This document shows, piece after piece, positions 60,107-64,000 of a stretch of 64,000 nt of DNA. The translations under genes were made by a program, and so were the position numbers. How positions within the stretch are numbered: position 1 is the first letter of the stretch; every line of letters starts with the position of its first letter. The notes beneath the pieces are model-generated. The model ran no database searches. It saw only the letters and a program-made list of their open reading frames with translations, and had not been told where the DNA came from. Where the stretch lies: assembly GCA_028278525.1 (NCBI GenBank), contig JANQEE010000009.1, positions 62,001 to 126,000 on the forward strand, written 5' to 3'. The DNA is from Minwuiaceae bacterium (GTDB lineage: Bacteria > Pseudomonadota > Alphaproteobacteria > Minwuiales > Minwuiaceae).

Positions 60107-60912
60107 GCGAAGCGCACCAATCGGCCGCCGACGTCGACGACACACCGGTCATCACCATCGACGGGGTGAGCAAGACCTTCGGCAAGGGCGCGGGCGCCGT
60201 CGAGGCGCTGGCCGATATCGACATCGCCATCGGCCGCAACGAGTTCGTGTCCATCGTCGGGCCGTCCGGCTGCGGCAAGTCGACCCTGCTGCGCCTGATC
60301 GCCGGGCTGATCCAGCCGAACCGGGGCACGGTGCGCATCGAAGGGCAACCGCCGCAGGACCACCTGAACGATTTCGGCATCGTCTTCCAAAGCCCGGTGC
60401 TGCTCGACTGGAAGGACGTGCTGGGCAACGTGATGTTCCAGATCGAGATGCGCGGCCTGCCGAAAGGGCGGTACGCCGACGCGGCGCACGACCTGCTGGG
60501 CCTGGTCGGCCTGTCGGATTTCCTCTCGTCCTATCCCTACGAACTGTCCGGCGGCATGAAGCAGCGCTGCGCAATCGCCCGGGCGCTGGTGCACGACCCG
60601 AAGCTTTTACTGATGGACGAACCGTTCGGGGCGCTGGACGCGCTGACCCGCGAACAGATGCGGATCGACCTGGAGCGGCTCTGGCTGCACAGCCCGAAGA
60701 CGGTGATCTTCATCACCCACAGCATCGACGAGGCGGTGCTGCTGTCCGACCGGGTGATGGTGATGTCGCCCAGGCCCGGCGTGATCGAACGGGTGCTGCC
60801 GGTGGACCTGGCCCGGCCGCGCGGCTTCGAGGCTCGGCGCGACCCGGCGTTCCTGCGGCTGAACGACGAGATTACGGATATCTTCCTGGACCGCGGCGTG
60901 TTGCGGAAGTAG
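60103..60912 (+). CDS. ABC transporter ATP-binding protein, SsuB/TauB type
   Basis: 269 residues. Walker A GPSGCGKSTLLRLIAG, Q-loop FQSPVLLDWKDVLGN, signature LSGGMKQRCAIARAL, Walker B LLLMDEPFGALDALTREQ and ITHSIDEAVLLSDRV. It should power the permease and binding protein at 57354-59211. It is translationally coupled to the IclR gene rather than lying with the permease. Confidence 0.93.
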   Translation: MSEAHQSAADVDDTPVITIDGVSKTFGKGAGAVEALADIDIAIGRNEFVSIVGPSGCGKSTLLRLIAGLIQPNRGTVRIEGQPPQDHLNDFGIVFQSPVLLDWKDVLGNVMFQIEMRGLPKGRYADAAHDLLGLVGLSDFLSSYPYELSGGMKQRCAIARALVHDPKLLLMDEPFGALDALTREQMRIDLERLWLHSPKTVIFITHSIDEAVLLSDRVMVMSPRPGVIERVLPVDLARPRGFEARRDPAFLRLNDEITDIFLDRGVLRK

Positions 60913-60971
60913 GCGGCAACCGACTTCGGCAGACCGCTGATAATCGGCTTCCCACGCAAGACCGCCAGACC

Positions 60972-60999
60972 GACGCAGTGTCCTTTGCGTCCGTCTTTT
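60972..60999 (+). terminator. Weak possible terminator after the ATPase gene
   Basis: GACGCA (60972-60977) and TGCGTC (60986-60991) with an eight-base loop, then CGTCTTTT. The stem is short and the T-run only four bases. Confidence 0.3.
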
Positions 61000-61132
61000 G
61001 GCACGCGATAGCGCGCCGTTCGGCATCAGACACGAACACCGCCCGGGCCGATTAAATATTGGTCAACTAGTATGTCCTAAAATCGGTTTCGTTCGATAAG
61101 CCAATCGCCTTTTCAGGCAGAAAAAGAACGAT

Positions 61133-62245
61133 GTGCCGAGGGTAAAGACAGTGGTTCGCGTAGTTGTCTTGTTGAGTTTTCTGCTGTTTATGGGAACCGC
61201 CGCCGCAAGGGCCGCCAGCCCGCAGGACGGCGCGCAGTCGCAGACAGCGTCCTTAAAATCGACCCATCGGGAAGCGGCGCTTCAGGGATCCGCATCCACG
61301 CAAACCGCTTTGCGGGACGATGTGCGGAGTCTTTACCGGCGTCCGACGTCGATCCCCTTCCCGAAGGATGCGCCCTACTCTCCGCAGTTGGCGACCCTGG
61401 GCAAGATGCTGTTCTTCGATCCGCGACTGTCCGGCGCCAAGAACATGAACTGCGCCAGTTGCCACAACCCCTCGTTCGGCTATGAAGCGCCGGTCGAACG
61501 GGCCGTCGGCAGTCTCAACGAACCGTTGAGCCGTCACGCGCCGACAACCCTAAATATGGCGTGGGTCCAACCGCTTATGTGGGACGGCAGGGCCGCCAGC
61601 CTGGAAGAGCAGGCAGCGGGCCCGATCACGGCGCCGGCGGAAATGAACGCCAAGTTCGAAGACATCATCGCCACTCTGGCAGGCATTGCGGAATACGCGA
61701 CCTGGTTCGACCGTCTGTTCCCGGACCAGGGCATCAGCCGGGACAGCATCCTGACCGCCATCGCGACCTATGAACGCACGATCGTGTCCGGCTGGTCAGC
61801 CTTCGACCGGTGGATCGACGGCGACGACGACGCCATGAGCAAATCCGCCATCAACGGATTTCGGCTGTTCACCGGCAAAGCCAACTGCGCGGCCTGTCAT
61901 ACCGGCTGGAACTTTACCGACAACCAGTTCCACGACATCGGGCTCTTTACGGACGATATCGGCCGCGCCGCCATCGATCCTTCCGACCCGGACAATCGCC
62001 ATGCCTTCAAGACGCCGGGACTGCGCGACCTCACCTACCGTGCGCCTTTCATGCACAACGGCTCGATCCCCGACCTGGAAATGGTGATACAGCACTACGA
62101 AGCCGGCGGCATGAGGCGCCCATCGCTTTCCCCGATGATGGCGCCTTTCCGACTCACCGACAAGGAACGCCAAGACCTCCTGGCCTTTCTGATGGCGCTG
62201 ACCGCGGACGTATCCGACACGCCGATGCCGAACCTGCCCAACTAG
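61133..62245 (+). CDS. Di-haem cytochrome c peroxidase (CcpA/MauG family)
   Basis: 370 residues from a GTG at 61133, with a signal peptide (about 1-25, ending ARAAS). Two haem sites: [12 protein letters not shown] near residue 105 and [19 protein letters not shown] near residue 255. [41 protein letters not shown] and [33 protein letters not shown] are the usual family blocks. Periplasmic peroxidase or MauG-like oxidase; without its partner the substrate is uncertain. Confidence 0.9.
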   Translation: MPRVKTVVRVVVLLSFLLFMGTAAARAASPQDGAQSQTASLKSTHREAALQGSASTQTALRDDVRSLYRRPTSIPFPKDAPYSPQLATLGKMLFFDPRLSGAKNMNCASCHNPSFGYEAPVERAVGSLNEPLSRHAPTTLNMAWVQPLMWDGRAASLEEQAAGPITAPAEMNAKFEDIIATLAGIAEYATWFDRLFPDQGISRDSILTAIATYERTIVSGWSAFDRWIDGDDDAMSKSAINGFRLFTGKANCAACHTGWNFTDNQFHDIGLFTDDIGRAAIDPSDPDNRHAFKTPGLRDLTYRAPFMHNGSIPDLEMVIQHYEAGGMRRPSLSPMMAPFRLTDKERQDLLAFLMALTADVSDTPMPNLPN

Positions 62246-62279
62246 CGCTGCTGCGCCACCATCCGGAAGCAATCAGCCG

Positions 62280-63935
62280 ATGTCGATCAGAACGAAAATT
62301 TTCATACCCCTGCTCAGCGCCCTGGTTTTCGCCCTCGTCCTGGCAAGCGTCATCGCCTTTCAGGCCAAGCACGAGCAGGACGCGGTGGAGGAAATTGTCG
62401 AGAAAGCGCTGACCATCAACCAAAGCGCGCAGGCCATGCTGAACCGCTTCAGCGGCGCCAACGCCGTGATCGAACGGGTCACGGCGATGACATCGCTGAT
62501 TTCCGCCGAGGACATCGAAGCGGCGTTCGGCACCGAGGCCGGCCCCCTGGCGGACGCCATAGCCAGCCTGCCGCAAGCCGCCCTTTCCGACGACATGCGC
62601 GCCACGGCAGTCATGCTGGAAGAGGCCCATCGCGCGTGGCGCGCCGATGCCGAGGTGATCCTTGGGCTGCGCGCGGCAAGCGAGGTACCGACAACCGAAA
62701 AAATGGCCCGCCACCGGGCCGTCATGACCAAGCATATCGACACCGCAATCCAACTCGCGGCCAGGGACGGAACTGAACAGACGCGCGCGGCGGGGGCCGC
62801 GATGGATCAGGTGTTGACCTTGAGCCTGCTGCTGGCCGCCGCGCTTACGGCGGTCGGCATGGCCTTCGCCTTCGTGCTGGCCAGGAGCATGACCCGCCCC
62901 TTGGTCGAGTTGGTCGACAGCGCAAAACGCCTTGCCGCCGGCGATACCTCGGTCGATTTTCTTCAAGCAGACCGCCGCGACGAGATCGGCACCGTCGCCC
63001 AGGCTATCGTAGGCTTCCGCGACGGTGTCGTCGAACGCGGCAAGCTGGCCGAGGAAGCCAAGCAGGAGCAGGCCAGCCGCGACAAACGGCAGCGCCGAAT
63101 AGAGGCCCTTATCGAGGGCTTCAACACCCAGTCCTCGAAGGTTCTGGCCGGTGTCGACGAGAAGATGTCGGTCATGCAGAGCACCGCCGACGCCCTGAGC
63201 GCGAGCGCCCAGGACACCGCCTCCCAGACCAGCAATGCAGCCCAGTCCTCAGGAACCGCGGCCGGCAATGTCGAGTCGGTCGCCACGGCCGCGGACGAAC
63301 TCACAACCTCGATCCATGAGATCGCCGGGCAGATCGCCAGTACATCGGAGAGGATCGACGCGGCAACGGCAAAAACACGCCTGACCAACGACAAAGTGAC
63401 CGGTCTATCCGAAGCCGCCGGGCAGATCGGCGACGTCGTCAAGCTGATCCAGGACATCGCCGAGCAGACGAACCTTCTGGCGCTGAACGCAACCATCGAG
63501 GCCGCGCGCGCCGGGGAGGCCGGCAAGGGCTTCGCGGTGGTGGCGTCCGAAGTCAAGGCGCTGGCCAATCAAACCGCAAAAGCGACCGAAGAAATCTCCA
63601 TGCAGATCTCGGGCATCCAGGGTTCCACCGGCGAGGCCGTGGAAGCCATCGTTGCGATCACCGAGACCATGGAGGAGATCAACACCGCCGCGGGATCGAT
63701 CTCCTCCGCGATCGAAAGTCAGGGAATAGCTACCAAGGAGATACGCGAGAACGTCGAGCGGGCTTCAAGCTGCACCGGCGACGTCGACCGCAATATCGGC
63801 CTGGTGAGCAGCGCCGTGGAGACGACGGCGGGTTCGGCCGATGCGGTCAAACAGAACGCCCATGACGTCAGGCAACAGACCCAGGCGCTGAAGACCGAGG
63901 TCGAGCAGTTCCTGCAGCAGGTCGCAGCAGCCTAG
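62280..63935 (+). CDS. Methyl-accepting chemotaxis protein
   Basis: 551 residues. One span near 8-25, a helical periplasmic ligand domain (about 28-185), the second span (about 185-208), HAMP (about 208-262, [27 protein letters not shown]) and a signalling domain (about 300-545) with the tip [45 protein letters not shown]. It senses a periplasmic signal and controls CheA. It begins 34 bases after the peroxidase gene in the same direction. No other che gene is in the window. Confidence 0.95.
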   Translation: MSIRTKIFIPLLSALVFALVLASVIAFQAKHEQDAVEEIVEKALTINQSAQAMLNRFSGANAVIERVTAMTSLISAEDIEAAFGTEAGPLADAIASLPQAALSDDMRATAVMLEEAHRAWRADAEVILGLRAASEVPTTEKMARHRAVMTKHIDTAIQLAARDGTEQTRAAGAAMDQVLTLSLLLAAALTAVGMAFAFVLARSMTRPLVELVDSAKRLAAGDTSVDFLQADRRDEIGTVAQAIVGFRDGVVERGKLAEEAKQEQASRDKRQRRIEALIEGFNTQSSKVLAGVDEKMSVMQSTADALSASAQDTASQTSNAAQSSGTAAGNVESVATAADELTTSIHEIAGQIASTSERIDAATAKTRLTNDKVTGLSEAAGQIGDVVKLIQDIAEQTNLLALNATIEAARAGEAGKGFAVVASEVKALANQTAKATEEISMQISGIQGSTGEAVEAIVAITETMEEINTAAGSISSAIESQGIATKEIRENVERASSCTGDVDRNIGLVSSAVETTAGSADAVKQNAHDVRQQTQALKTEVEQFLQQVAAA

Positions 63936-64000
63936 CCAGTTCCCGGCCAACTCTTAAAGACGAGACCGCGCTTCCTTCAGGCAGGCCTGCCGGCCCGCTT

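Overview
The window is a GC-rich chromosomal stretch of an alphaproteobacterium, most likely of the Rhodospirillales. Supporting signs are the PAS_5 and DUF4167-type small genes, TRAP and FCD-GntR genes, a petABC-type bc1 operon next to trmL and hemF, an AcnX pair and PEP-CTERM-type surface proteins. I saw no rRNA, tRNA or CRISPR array.

Layout. 1-1.1 kb: a TIGR02391-like gene cut by the window edge, a transposon remnant and a 24-residue membrane peptide gene. 1.4-8.1 kb: a carbohydrate-type ABC importer with an FCD-GntR regulator, an aldo/keto-reductase-like protein and an RraA-like protein, bounded by sequences that elsewhere in the window form the two ends of a mini-element. 8.6-11.3 kb: an AraC regulator and two PEP-CTERM-like secreted proteins. 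11.5-18.1 kb: a Fur-box-controlled iron uptake locus (ECF sigma, FecR, TonB receptor with STN domain, PepSY membrane protein, small periplasmic protein). 18.2-21.0 kb: a TRAP transporter. 21.2-28.7 kb: assorted genes including PcfJ-like, class III cyclase, HAD dehalogenase and a third PEP-CTERM-like gene with a sigma-54 promoter. 28.9-30.3 kb: a Bcr/CflA efflux gene preceded by an operator, a leader peptide rich in Ile/Val and a transcription terminator. 32.3-35.6 kb: GST, PAS, small zinc-ribbon and DUF4167-like genes, a hydrolase and a lipoprotein. 35.8-42.7 kb: prs, rplY, pth, ychF, two MaoC genes, a dienelactone hydrolase and the two AcnX subunits. 42.9-46.9 kb: two divergent ArsR-controlled operons, one with arsenate reductase and an aquaporin, then a LysE exporter. 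46.9-49.9 kb: lipoprotein, VOC protein, apt and mtnP (both on the minus strand). 50.0-54.1 kb: bc1 complex operon facing trmL and hemF. 54.3-60.9 kb: two hypothetical genes, then an NMT1/SsuA-type ABC importer split over divergent IclR-regulated units with an SDR dehydrogenase. 61-64 kb: a di-heme peroxidase and a chemotaxis receptor.

The most unusual signals are regulatory and repetitive rather than coding: the amino-acid attenuator in front of a drug efflux gene; the sigma-54 site in front of a PEP-CTERM gene; a family of very long perfect hairpins (about 33-bp stems) behind several genes; several transposon-derived mini-elements; and a perfect 13-bp hairpin between the sugar-binding protein and its permeases.
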